Shown here: piece by piece, positions 23,822 to 34,872 of the stretch
How positions within the stretch are numbered: the stretch's first letter is position 1
How the letters are laid out: every line of letters begins with the position of its first letter
NCBI RefSeq assembly: GCF_009905375.1
Contig: NC_133657.1
Span: forward strand, 63,922,503-63,986,502
Source of the DNA: Apium graveolens
Lineage: Eukaryota > Streptophyta > Magnoliopsida > Apiales > Apiaceae
DNA: 64,000 bases
Direction: 5' to 3'
Translations under genes and position numbers: made by a program
The notes under the pieces: generated by a model
The model's database searches: none
What the model saw: only the letters and a program-made list of their open reading frames with translations
Told to the model about the DNA's origin: nothing

Positions 23822-24539
23822 TGTTGTAAATCTTGTACGATAAAGACATTATTATATATATATTGAATATATAACTAATTCATAAGAACATTGCTAATTC
23901 TTAAATCACATAAGCATATAAGAATTAACAATTAAATTAGGAGAAGGGTTTGAGAAAACAAACAGAGATTGGATTTAATCTCGAGTCCAGAAAACTGTCT
24001 CCTTAAAGCAGTTTCGCCCCGCACCATCCGTGTTTAGCGACCTGCTTCCCAGGATAAAACGAGATACTAGTATAATCGATAGATCGAATATACTCTCAGC
24101 GAACTTGAACTGAGCCCGAGAACTATCACCGGAATATTGAAAAAATTTAAGACTAAAGAGACCAAGAATGAAAGAGATGACTCTTATTTTCTTGACTTCA
24201 TAAAACTGGTGCCCTAAGACTCTATTTATAAAGAGAGGCTTGAAAGGACTTGTTTTTCTTTTCGATGTGGTACATGGTATTTATAAGAAAAACTAAGGAA
24301 TAGGTTTGTGCTACTCTCGATGTGGTACAAAACCACTTTTCATATTAAAAGGTAAAACTTTGGAACATCAGTTCTCATTCACCTTTTACTCATTTTGAGC
24401 GTGTTAATATGCGTTGGAATCCCCTCGAAGAGAAGAATACGTTCCAATAAATACACACCACTAACACATAATGTGTCTCACTCATATAGAGTCTCAAAAT
24501 GATTCACAACTTAGTCTAAAATACAAAGTTTGTCCAACA
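23822..24539 (-). repeat. 3' LTR (718 bp) of the non-coding LTR element
   Basis: TGTTG...CAACA ends, directly preceded by AGTAT. It is nearly identical to 29123-29842. It contains CTTAAAGCAGTTT at 24002-24014, the reverse complement of the sequence at the primer-binding position of this element. Confidence 0.92.
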
Positions 24540-24548
24540 ATCCCCCAT
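24540..24548 (-). other. polypurine tract
   Basis: The minus strand reads ATGGGGGAT immediately before the LTR start TGTTGG. This is the expected plus-strand primer site and sets the orientation of the element. Confidence 0.75.
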
Positions 24549-27500
24549 AAATGAGATTGATGGTCCAGTAGCACGCACCACATAGACACCACATAGACAG
24601 ACAGACGCGGAGCTTGACTTGGTGATAGTTCCGGCGGTCAGATATAGCATACGATAGGTAGAGAATGCTTCTTGAACCTTCGCTCGAATAAGTATATCGA
24701 CTTTACTGGTAGACAGTATGACGCGATGTCCTTGAACTGTTCGACCGTTTGTGTAAACGATGACATACTCATCACTATATCTTTCCTGACTCATTCAGTT
24801 CTCATGATTATGTCCATTTTGGCCCTGGAACATCGTCCTGGTTCTGCAAGAGTTTCTAAAGAATTGTGCCTCGCAATTCTCCTTTGAAGCGGCCATACTT
24901 CTCTCTTACATAGGTGATCTTTATCTTATAGAGTAACCCGCGTTTACCCAACCGAATATTATGTATTCAAACTTGAAATCCTTGTATTCGTCAAAGATCA
25001 TTAAAAGCATAAAGCTTAACCTCGTACCCTACGGGTCTCACTGTTTCATCATCATAGAAATAGGCCAGGGGTTACCCCCACAGTGATTTGGTCATCATGA
25101 TTTAGTTTTCCCATTGAACCAAGTTCTTGGGATCTCCAGTCAGCAAGGTTGGGTGTCCACCATGACGCCGTTAAGCAATAGACAAGGCTCATTCCTCTCG
25201 ATGATTTGACAACTATCTCTCGGTCTAACTAGATTCTCTTGTCTTAAACAGATTCGCTCAGTTTAACCATCTGGTTAGTGGATCCAAACATTATCATTTG
25301 ACTTTACATAGTCAATCATGATAATTCTCGTTGAGAATAGTTGTTTAATGGTATTATGTCCTCATCATAGATGTGAGACATACCATTTCATACACAATAA
25401 TGTGATCTCCCAATTTGCATATTGATTACACGATATATGCATATTGAAGACACGTTTTCCTTGTCATTTAGGAATATCCTTACAAAGTGGCTACTCAGCC
25501 TTTTAACTGCATTTATTTTATGCACCAGACTCGTATTCCATCATGAATCGAGCTAAGTTTAGGATTTCCATGACACGACTGCTAAGTGTGAAATGTATTC
25601 TCGAATGACTTTTAAGTTCTTAAAGTCAAATATCTAATTTACATACTATATTCACATAGTACAATTAGATATCTTTCGTATTGCAGTCCAAGCTCACGAG
25701 CACATATCATACACCTTAAATCTCATTGCAATCACTTCCAAGTGACCAATTTCCATTGTACTCGTGCATCTACCCAGTTTACCAACTGTGTAGCCTATGT
25801 CTAATTTTGTACAATTTTAAAAAGTACAACAGACTTGCAATCCTTCTTGAGAGATCCTTGTTCATCTACGCTTGGATAAATATAAATCCATTCCAGTTAT
25901 GACAACTTTAGCTTCGTTGATCTCTTCAAAATTCACATCACCAACATGTGACATGTATCATCTAAAACTTTTAAAGTCACGAAGATTGTAATCTTCAAAT
26001 TAAAACTTTTCAATCTCATCAAGATTTTCAGAGATGATCCTCTTGTCATTACTTCTCGTAATGATCAGATCACTCACATGCAATCAATTATGACTTGCAT
26101 ATCATGTGTAAATAACACATGCACACTTGTCAATTCTCTGATTTTGAATCAGTTTGACATCTCATATTGACATATTTCACATTTATGAAATAACTTTACT
26201 AGTTATTACTTAAGGCTTCACTTGTTATTGATATTACCAGCTTTTAGCGTCCCAAAAACCAGCAATTTCAGTTTGCATCATTACCGAGTTTAATCGTCCT
26301 TAAACTGACAATCCTTATTCACATAGCAACCAATTTTGAGCGTCCTCAAAATGGCAACCATGTCATTTATTTGAAGCCATTGCTTATCATAGCAATATCA
26401 AATTTAATATGCCATTATTTCGTGTCAATGTTGTTTCACTCAACATGATCACCGAAAATACAGATTTTCTACTCTTGCTTTATCTAGAGCAACTCTCGGG
26501 TTCACGTAAATAGATATTTCTCCAAATATCTATTTAGAAAGACCATCTCAATGTTCATTGATGCACTTTTAAATTTCACAATACGATAATTTTAGTATCA
26601 TCTTAATGAACCTTATTCTCAAAACTCGAGAATATTTCATAAATTATATAAGGTCATCACTTTCGACTGTAATATTTTTTGTATCAGTCTGACCTTATAC
26701 TTCCTTCAGACCCAGATATATTTTCCCAATTTAAAAATTCATTTGGGTCCTAATGCTTCTATCTCGTAAGAAGATCTATATATTTTTTAAACAAGATTCT
26801 GTCAAACAGAACCACTCTCTCTATTTCTTAACATCCTTTCCCCCACAAAGGACATAGAGAGAACATGCACAATCCATTTTCTAGTACACGTGCTAGAAAA
26901 TCTTGATTTATTGACTCTCAGTAACAGTCAAATTTTCTCTTGATATATTCACTTATCAAGAAATTATACGAGAAGCGCATTGCTTCTATTAAATTTACGA
27001 GTTCACCTTCAAGCAAATTATCAAGACATTCGGGACTAGCAATTATCCAAGTCTTTTGCTCTCTGCAGGTTCATCCTCACATTCATCCAATAACTCGTAA
27101 GTTCATTTAGATGACTTTTAATTGCAGATCTACTAGGATCTACTAGCTTATCGCATAAGCATTCCTAAACTCTGTAATAGTATTCTTACGAATCTCAAAA
27201 ATTAGATTCATATATCGGATATTATTAGACTCAACCATTGTCTATGTATCCATCCAAAATATCTCAATTGATTTTGGATCTCATGCTACCAACAGAGGTA
27301 TTGGTATCAAGTTTCGAGATACCCCCACATTTCAATTATTTTCAAGAATGTTTCATTACATTCCACTATTCATAGAAAATTCAATAATTTTCTATTTTAG
27401 ATACCCCCACAATTTTAATATTTTACAGAATGTCAGAAAATATTCCAAAACTAATAGGAAATTTAATTATTTCCTTCTGTGGTATCATGTTTAAGGAACG

Positions 27501-29107
27501 ATTAGCCCTTCGTAACTAATATCCTCAAATTCAGTGATAGTCTGAGCTGATCACAATCGTTTTGCATCTCTCTTAGAGCGCAACTCAAGCCTGCATCTAC
27601 TCCATTTATTTAATGCGAGTAAGGTGCAACGACCTCATGAATATTCATGTTACAAACAGAATTTGCCCGGTGATTATTCATCATCAAATTTATTCACTAC
27701 CATCTTAATTATCTATATTAAGTTGGATTTACCCTTGAGTTTATAGAGCACACATCTCTCTATTTAGCTTCAATATTGACTCGACTACGAGTACGAGTGG
27801 TAAATGTTTTACTATCAAACCAGACAGTAAACACGTATCGTGTCACTACCTCTCATCTGAGCAGGTTTTACGTCATTCATTAAAACCTATAAGATTTTAA
27901 TATCATGTTTAAAGAACTTCCCGTGGTTCTTATCATTAAAAATTCAATTACCGAATTTCTCTAAAATATTTACATGGTTCACACGAACCTACTTTTCTGG
28001 CTCACCTACTGGTACAACCATAAATGGCCCAAGGAAGAACATAAATCTTCAATAACCCCACATTCAGTGATCCTTGATCAACTGATGCGTTAGGGTTAAC
28101 AACTTTTCGGATTCTCTCCGAAGTTCAGCATAACTACTGAGATCAATATTCGCCGTATTAAGTATCATATGGATCACTATAATAGGCTCGTGTGTCACTG
28201 CCGCAGCAGACCGACACCAACACGTGAAATTACTATTTAACTGGAGGAAAAATCCAACCAGAAAAATATAATTTATGTGCCGACCCATAACCTGTACTCC
28301 AGGCCCATTAGGTTTTTTAATGTGGAGAATCCTGAGCAATTGTAAATCTGGTTCACTTCAGCTGCCCACCTCGTCACATTATTTAACAACAAACATGTTA
28401 CTGCATTCTATCCAGTATTACAAGTTTGTGATATAACTCCATTATTAAAGATTAAACAATAATAATTGATGCCTTATCATCACTCAACAATGATTTAAAA
28501 ATTAATCACCAAATAATCAAGTTCCATCATGAAGGGTCACATTTACGTAGCCATATCATTTAATTGCATAGCAATATCATGTTATGAACTTGCAAACACG
28601 CATGTAAACTATAGCATATACGATTCTTGTATCAGTGTACTAATAACTCCAAAATCAATTCAGAAATAAAAAATCAATCACCATGTTAACAAAACATAAT
28701 AAGCTATCCATTAATAGCGAAAACATGGACGAATTATAAATTTGGGTTTAATCTACCAATTTATAATGATCAACCCGAGAGAGATGTCACCAAATATGTC
28801 CACTTGAATATAAGTTGATCATAAATCAATAACCATTAAAGCATCAATAGCCTTATAAGAAACCAATTATCCAACAACTTTGTGCTTACTTTTGCCTCTA
28901 CCTGTTATGCTTAAACAAAGCACCACTTAAAATCAAATTTATATTAATTTCAAGCACATGGCAACAAGTGATCAAAGAAATTAACGCACTAAATTTAATT
29001 TAATTAATGAGGCAAATAATGACCAATCATATACCCATAAATAAATCCAATTTAAACAATCAAATTGACTTTTGCGTCTACTCACAAGAAAGTATGAAAA
29101 TTGAAGT
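24549..29107 (-). other. internal non-coding region rich in short perfect hairpins
   Basis: No protein signature on either strand. Between about 24950 and 28100 short perfect inverted repeats follow one another every few dozen bases. Examples: 12-bp arms at 26508-26535, 10-bp at 25630-25672 and 27372-27395, 9-bp at 26876-26901 and 27252-27279, 8-9-bp at 26816-26862, 26938-26961 and 27417-27444. The last kilobase before the right LTR looks less dense. The function is unknown; a structured RNA genome is one possibility. Confidence 0.65.
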
Positions 29108-29120
29108 AAACTGCTTTAAG
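29108..29120 (-). other. unusual primer-binding position, complementary to the element's own LTR
   Basis: Two bases inside the 5' LTR the minus strand reads CTTAAAGCAGTTT. It lacks the TGG that begins sites for tRNA 3' ends. It is an exact 13-nt reverse complement of AAACTGCTTTAAG (minus strand) inside the LTR at 29305-29317, which suggests self-priming; this is an inference. Confidence 0.55.
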
Positions 29121-29122
29121 AT

Positions 29123-29842
29123 TGTTGTCAATCTTGTACGATAAAGACATTATTATATATATATATTTAATATATAATTAATTCATAAGAACATTGCTAA
29201 TTCTTAAATCACATAAGCATATAAGAATTAACAATTAAATTAGGAGAAGGGTTTGAGAAAACAAACAGAGATTGGATTTAATCTCGAGTCCAGAAAACTG
29301 TCTCCTTAAAGCAGTTTCGCCCCGCACCATCCGTGTTTAGCGACCTGCTTCCCAGGATAAAACGAGATACTAGTATAATCGATAGATCGAATATACTCTC
29401 AGCGAACTTGAACTGAGCCCGAGAACTATCACCGGAATATTGAAAAAATTTAAGACTAAAGAGACCAAGAATGAAAGAGATGACTCTTATTTTCTTGACT
29501 TCATAAAACTGGTGCCCTAAGACTCTATTTATAAAGAGAGGCTTGAAAGGACTTGTTTTTCTTTTCGATGTGGTACATGGTATTTATAAGAAAAACTAAG
29601 GAATAGGTTTGTGCTACTCTCGATGTGGTACAAAACCACTTTTCATATTAAAAGGTAAAACTTTGGAACATCAGTTCTCATTCACCTTTTACTCATTTTG
29701 AGCGTGTTAATATGCGTTGGAATCCCCTCGAAGAGAAGAATACGTTCCAATAAATACACACGACTAACACATAATGTGTCTCACTCATATAGAGTCTCAA
29801 AATGATTCACAACTTAGTCTAAAATACAAAGTTTGTCCAACA
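29123..29842 (-). repeat. 5' LTR (720 bp) of the non-coding LTR element
   Basis: TGTTG...CAACA ends, followed by the target duplication AGTAT (29843-29847). Near-identical to the LTR at 23822. Confidence 0.92.
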
Positions 29843-29847
29843 AGTAT

Positions 29848-30590
29848 AACATCATACTAACTTATATGGTAAACCCACCTTTAAATGCTTACATGATTAA
29901 ATTCTATTATGTCAAATTTTTATTAATTTTGCTAATGGCATGTTGACTAACAATTCCCTCCTCATTTAATTTATCTTCTATCTATCTCTTATTTATTATC
30001 TCCACTAATTCTTTAGTTTATCTATTTCTTATTCTCTTTTTTCCTCAGTTTTATAGTTTTATTTTCTTCACTAATTTTATCTTATTCAAAATTAATTTTA
30101 GTTACATAAATATTAATTAATATATTTTTTGTATTTAATAAAAAGTTGATAATCAATATTTGTAGTTTGGATAATGTCATTTTTTAAGTTCTTATATTTA
30201 TTTTTTATTCTATTCTCATTAATATATAATAATAATATTATATTAATATATATTATTCAAATTAAACTATTTTAAAATATATTTTTAAAATAATTATAAT
30301 ATCACCGGTTATCTGCCCCGAAACTAACATAGTTCAACACTACAACTAAATTTGTACCTGTGTGCTTGGTAACTTTATCAACATTTTGAACGACATTATG
30401 CGGGCCATAAAGCTGTACGGTTTTGGTTTATAATCCCTAGTAAGAGCAGTAAAAGTTAAGGCGGTAGGGTTTTAGTAAAAAAACTTTGGGAAACATGTGA
30501 GCTGGTGTGAGAGGACATTCTTATAATGGCAATTATTGTCTACTTTAATTAAACTAAAGATTGCTGTTTTTTTTACGAAAACAGATTGTG
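29848..30590. other. AT-rich spacer
   Basis: No gene, RNA or element end recognised. Confidence 0.5.
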
Positions 30591-31030
30591 GTTTTAAGAT
30601 AGCACTTAAATATCAAATTGGTCATAAAATAAACTTGTATATCTCAAATTTATCATCAACAAATTCGACGTCTAATTTAAAATACTTTAAAAATCATAAA
30701 TCTCATTCCTACTATTCCATCCTCAAATTAATTGTCTCATCAGCCTAACAATTAATTTTTCCAAATCAGTACTCACGGGCTCCTACATATCTCCAAGACA
30801 GATGTTAATACATGTAGGAACCAGTTGGGTGTTGACTTGGAAAAAATAGCCGTTAGGCTGACGTGACAAACAGTATTTTTAAACTAACCGTTAGTTTGAG
30901 AACGGAGTGGTGATAGACGATATTTATAGTTTTTAAAGTGTTTTAAATGAGAAGTCAAATTTATCGATTGTGAATTTCAGATATATAAGTTTATTTAGTG
31001 ACCAATTTTATATTTAACCATTTTAAGATT
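30591..31030. mobile_element. foldback element, about 440-bp near-complete palindrome
   Basis: The left arm (30591-30790) and right arm (30809-31030) are imperfect inverted copies around an 18-nt loop. Paired landmarks are AAATTGGTCA with its inverse TGACCAATTT, TCATCAGCCTAAC with GTTAGGCTGACGTGA, TTTTTCCAAATCA with TGACTTGGAAAAA, and TCCTACATAT with ATACATGTAGGA. Arms of about 200 bp and no coding capacity fit a foldback MITE. No clear target duplication was identified. Confidence 0.8.
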
Positions 31031-32502
31031 TATAACTTTAAGAATTATTTATGTATATAATTTATCTGGCGTACAAATCAACTTATAATTTGCAAAAATT
31101 ACAACTCAGTGACATTTTGTTAAGAATTTTTTTCAAAACTATGTATTTTTTATTTAAATGATAAATTTTAAATATAGTATAAGTTTTTCGTTTCAAAGAG
31201 TAATGTCAAATTATAGGTAAAAACTATTTTTAAATGAAGTGTCTTTAGTCATTACAAAAAACTAGACTTTTATCTAGTGTCATTTCGGTCGGTATAAAAC
31301 CCAAATCGATTCATATCCACAAATATCGACGAATTCAAGAAACAATCAAATTACCCCGATTGTTTTTGATCAAATTTTACGTTGACTGCCCCGACTTGAC
31401 CAAGAACTTGAACTTGATTACACATGTACACAACAATGATCCATGACTCTAAAGCATGCACATATATATTTGCAAAGTTGTATTCCGTTTATCTCGTTGA
31501 ATTATGAACATTTGGGAGTGACAAGTTAACTTAAGAAAATGTGTAATTTAGTGAGAAAAAATAAAAAAAGTATATAAAATGATGAGACCGATTAATTTTT
31601 CATGTATATAATAAGTATAATGGAATAAAATAGTGAATACGAGTGGTTGAAATAGATTTATATATTATAAAATTTTATTATTTTTGAAATGTAGAAAATT
31701 AAGAAAAAATAGGTTGCTTTATTTCTTTTTATAAACAACCAATGAAAATGGACACATGTCACTGTACCTGATAGGATGGGAAATGAACTAGAGAGGATGT
31801 TTAGTTACTGGTTTTGTATAACTTCACACGAGGATCAATGATTCTTGTATTTTCATGTTTCATCTTTTGGAATGGTCAATAATTTTAAAAACAGGTGATG
31901 TAGTTTAATATTTTTTATATATCACCACTGTCTGCTCAATGTTTTTAGCTTTTTCACCCATCACTCGCAAGCTAGCTAGCTAGTTTGTACTGATATTACC
32001 CGGTGGAGTTCTAGGGTTTGAATTGTTGGAAGATTCCATGTGTGGTCTTTCTATCTTTTGTTTCTACGTTCTTGTCTTTGAGCATGGTAACAACAACTAT
32101 CACGATTCTCTTCTCCGTTAAGACATGTGAATTTTATCACAAATTAAATATTTAACCTAAAATATTATCTTATTAATCTATATTCTGATTTTTAGAAAAC
32201 AAAAATTAAAATAATAATGCCAAATAAAATGCAATCCCGCAGCCCGATCATACATCATGCCAGATCATCAGGCAAATTTCAGCGTAATCGTATCTTTTTT
32301 CTACCTTTATTTTCTCGTTTTCCTTTCACCACTGCTCCTCCGGATTTCTCTCTTGATTTGCCAAAAGTTTGTTCTCTTTTTGGTTTAACAGCTATAATAC
32401 ATTGAAAGATATACAAGGATAAATCATTCCTCCTTTTCCTGCAGGCTATTATCTGCGATTCACACACATAACCACAAAGTTGTTATAGGATATAAAGTTT
32501 AG
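31031..32502. other. AT-rich spacer
   Basis: No coding or RNA gene signal. There is a GCTAGCTAGCTAG microsatellite near 31970. A 62-codon open stretch on each strand near 32217-32467 has no recognisable product. Confidence 0.5.
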
Positions 32503-32714
32503 TACTCTGTGTCTCATTAAATTCTATATGTTACTTTTCGGCATATTTTTTAATACTCATTTAAAATATAATTTTATAATATTTTTTTCTGAATAAAAAT
32601 TTCATATTTAAACTTTTATTAAAAAAAAATTGGAAAAAACATTATCAAATTATACAAAGTCTCGAAATACGTACAAATAATAAAGATATATAATCGAACG
32701 GGACGGAGGTAGTA
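32503..32714. mobile_element. Stowaway-type (Tc1/mariner) MITE, about 210 bp
   Basis: The reverse complement of the right end reads TACTACCTCCGTCCCGTTCG and the left end reads TACTCTGTGTCTCATTAAAT. Both are variants of the CTCCCTCCGTCCC-type ends common in plant Stowaway elements. TA flanks both sides. The interior is AT-rich without coding capacity. Confidence 0.75.
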
Positions 32715-32721
32715 TAACTTA

Positions 32722-33085
32722 TAGCAACTCCAACGATCTCTCAAGCATCCTCCTTAAAAATAATATTAAATATTAGCTCTTAGCTATTGAAGAGTATCAA
32801 ATACTTCTCATCTCCAACAATCTCTCTATATATGCCTCTTAAATTACTTGTTATTATTTTTATTAGTAAATGTACCCTTGTTATTTTGATAAAGAAAGTA
32901 AATATTAATGAAAAGGTGAAAGAAAGTGATCTATATTAGTAAACAAAGGAATGAGAAAAGGAGAGAGACTCTTAACATTAAAGAGGATGGAAGAGGATGG
33001 AAGAGCTCCTAGTAATTTGAGGAAAATTTAAGAGTGTCTTGGAGATTATCTTTTAAAAATTCTCCTTATAACTTATCTTACGAGG
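32722..33085. mobile_element. possible MITE with CTCCAAC-type ends
   Basis: The left part reads GCAACTCCAACGATCTCT and the reverse complement of the right part reads TAATCTCCAAGACACTCTTA, a loose inverted match. The boundaries and target duplication are not convincing. Confidence 0.3.
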
Positions 33086-33446
33086 TTGAATATAGATGTT
33101 GTTAAAGGATAAACAACTTTACTCACCACTGCATAAGTTAATTATCTTAAGAAACTTCGTTTTATATTGGTTAATTGCCAAGGACCATATTAACAGGGCC
33201 CGGTGTCAGGTAGGTGTTTTTATCACAATTTATAGGTTAATTTAGATTATGTGATTAATTGAAAATGTAAGAAGTTAATAACCTTTATTAATAAGTTAAA
33301 TTTCTTTTTAAGTGATAAGCGAGTGTTAATTTTGATTTCACCCTATCACCAATTTTTAATTTCACTTATTGATTCATGATTCATGTATATTTTATTGTAT
33401 GTATATCTTATTTTTTATTATTCTATTAAGTATTATTTTATTTTAT

Positions 33447-34536
33447 TGTTATTCCCTAACATTATAACAAGAATTACATAAGGGGGTTGAATGTAATTCT
33501 GCTCCTTTTTGGGATTTTACAAATGTTCTAACTTAATATATATATAACAGTATTTGATTTGCAGTAATGCGGAATGAAGGAATGATAGAAATCAAAACAT
33601 TAAGTAATAAAACACAAGTTTTAAAATTTTCTGGTGGATTTTAAAGTATCCCCCACATATATATATATATATATATATATATCAAATAGAGAACTTTGTG
33701 ATGCTTTGAATAGCACACCGCTGCTTACAAGTTGAACAAATAAACTACAGAGAAATTCTTAACAAATACAGCTTTTTCTATCTCTCTGAAAAATGTGTTT
33801 GCTTAGTTATTTTGTTCTACTTGCTACACTATGTTTTATATCACCGAGTTCACATGACAGTAAGACAAGATAATAAAACAAAAAGAAAATATCTAGTCTA
33901 ACTTCATGCTATTTCATTACTCTATTCCAACATCTTTGAATATCTTCTTAGTTGCATGAAAATGATAATGCTTCTTTATTCTCTTAAACCTGTAATTACG
34001 CTGCCACATTCCATTTGCATACAATCAACGCATGTGACTGTCAAGTCACTATCAACTGCTCTTTTGAAGTTGAACATCCGTTGGAACTTCATTGGATCAT
34101 TCGTTCAAACTGTGGTTGATCATCCGTTGATACTTTGATTGATCATCCGTTGAAGCTTCGCAGATCATCCGTTGAAGCTTTATCTGAGCATGCGTTGAAG
34201 CTTGACTGAACATCCGTTGAGGCTTTGTGAAACATCCGTAGAGACTATTTTCTTGACAGTTAACTCCATTTCACTTATACAAGATTTCAAGGCATCATCT
34301 ATTTACAATTGACCAGCCTATCTTGTATATCAATCTAGTAGTCAACATGACTTAAACATTTCTCAGAAATCTAGTTCACTAAGCTTATACAAGTATGCAG
34401 AAATGTGCTTCTAAACTTATTTTACATAAGCTACTCTGTCAACGGATAGTGAGAGTAATCATCCGTTGAAAACTACAAAATCACTAAGTTAAATTTACCA
34501 AGGTGTTTTCTTTATCTTATCATCAAGTTCACAACA
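33447..34536 (-). repeat. 3' LTR of the second SIRE-like element (about 1.09 kb)
   Basis: On the plus strand it begins TGTTATTCCCTAACATTATA and ends near GTTCACAACA, followed by the pyrimidine-rich complement of the polypurine tract. Its left end closely matches the LTR starting at 63826 (TGTTAGTCCCTAACA), including GGGGTTGAATGTAATTCT. It includes a TA microsatellite near 33657-33682 and the phased repeat at 34075-34241. Confidence 0.8.
34075..34241 (-). repeat. 22-23-bp minisatellite inside the SIRE LTR
   Basis: Eight units of the core CATCCGTTG (two with one or two changes) start at 34075, 34098, 34121, 34144, 34166, 34189, 34211 and 34233, a very regular 22-23-bp spacing. Most are followed by AAGCTT or a variant. 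Confidence 0.85.
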
Positions 34537-34556
34537 TATTCCTAATAATCTCCCCC
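34537..34556 (-). other. polypurine tract of the SIRE-like element
   Basis: The minus strand reads TTGGGGGAGATTATTAGG directly before the LTR, the GGGGGAGA type usual for SIRE elements. Confidence 0.7.
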
Positions 34557-34872
34557 AATTTATGTCTACTAGAATTGTAGCCATAAATTAATAGAAACTT
34601 GATGATAACAAAACACCATAAATGTACAGATCGAGATATAGTAGATAAAACTGATAAGTGCTATAAAATTTATTGAAAATTGAACAAAACAAAGTTTTTA
34701 AAGAGTTCTCACAATCATTATGAAGGTGCTCCTCTAGACTGAAAAGATGATTCTATTTCCTTGATTGTATGGATTTCTTCCCAAGCTTCCTGTTATTTTC
34801 TTCTATTTGATTCTGGAGTTGTCTGTGGAATTCAAGTTCATCAGCTTTAGATAGATCCAGCTTTTCTTACAT

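Larger units (their letters stand above)
23817..29847 (-). mobile_element. complete non-coding LTR retrotransposon (LARD-like), 6.0 kb, young
   Basis: Two nearly identical LTRs (23822-24539 and 29123-29842) enclose 4.58 kb. Both LTRs begin TGTTG and end CAACA, and the whole is flanked by the 5-bp duplication AGTAT (23817-23821 and 29843-29847). The polypurine tract reads ATGGGGGAT on the minus strand at the left LTR, which gives minus orientation. By eye the LTRs differ by about four substitutions and one 2-bp length change, so the insertion is recent. No ORF over 92 codons and no gag or pol motif was found, so it must have relied on proteins from another element. Confidence 0.9.

Noticed and set aside
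24516..24887. Open frames of 71-92 codons on both strands at the left end of the non-coding element
   Set aside because: They overlap the LTR edge and polypurine tract and show no protein motif.
28064..28339. 91-codon minus-strand ORF in the non-coding element
   Set aside because: No recognisable motif or neighbour; length is near what chance allows in 4.6 kb.
34075..34241. CRISPR-like regular repeat
   Set aside because: The 22-23-bp units are contiguous degenerate copies without spacers, inside a plant LTR.
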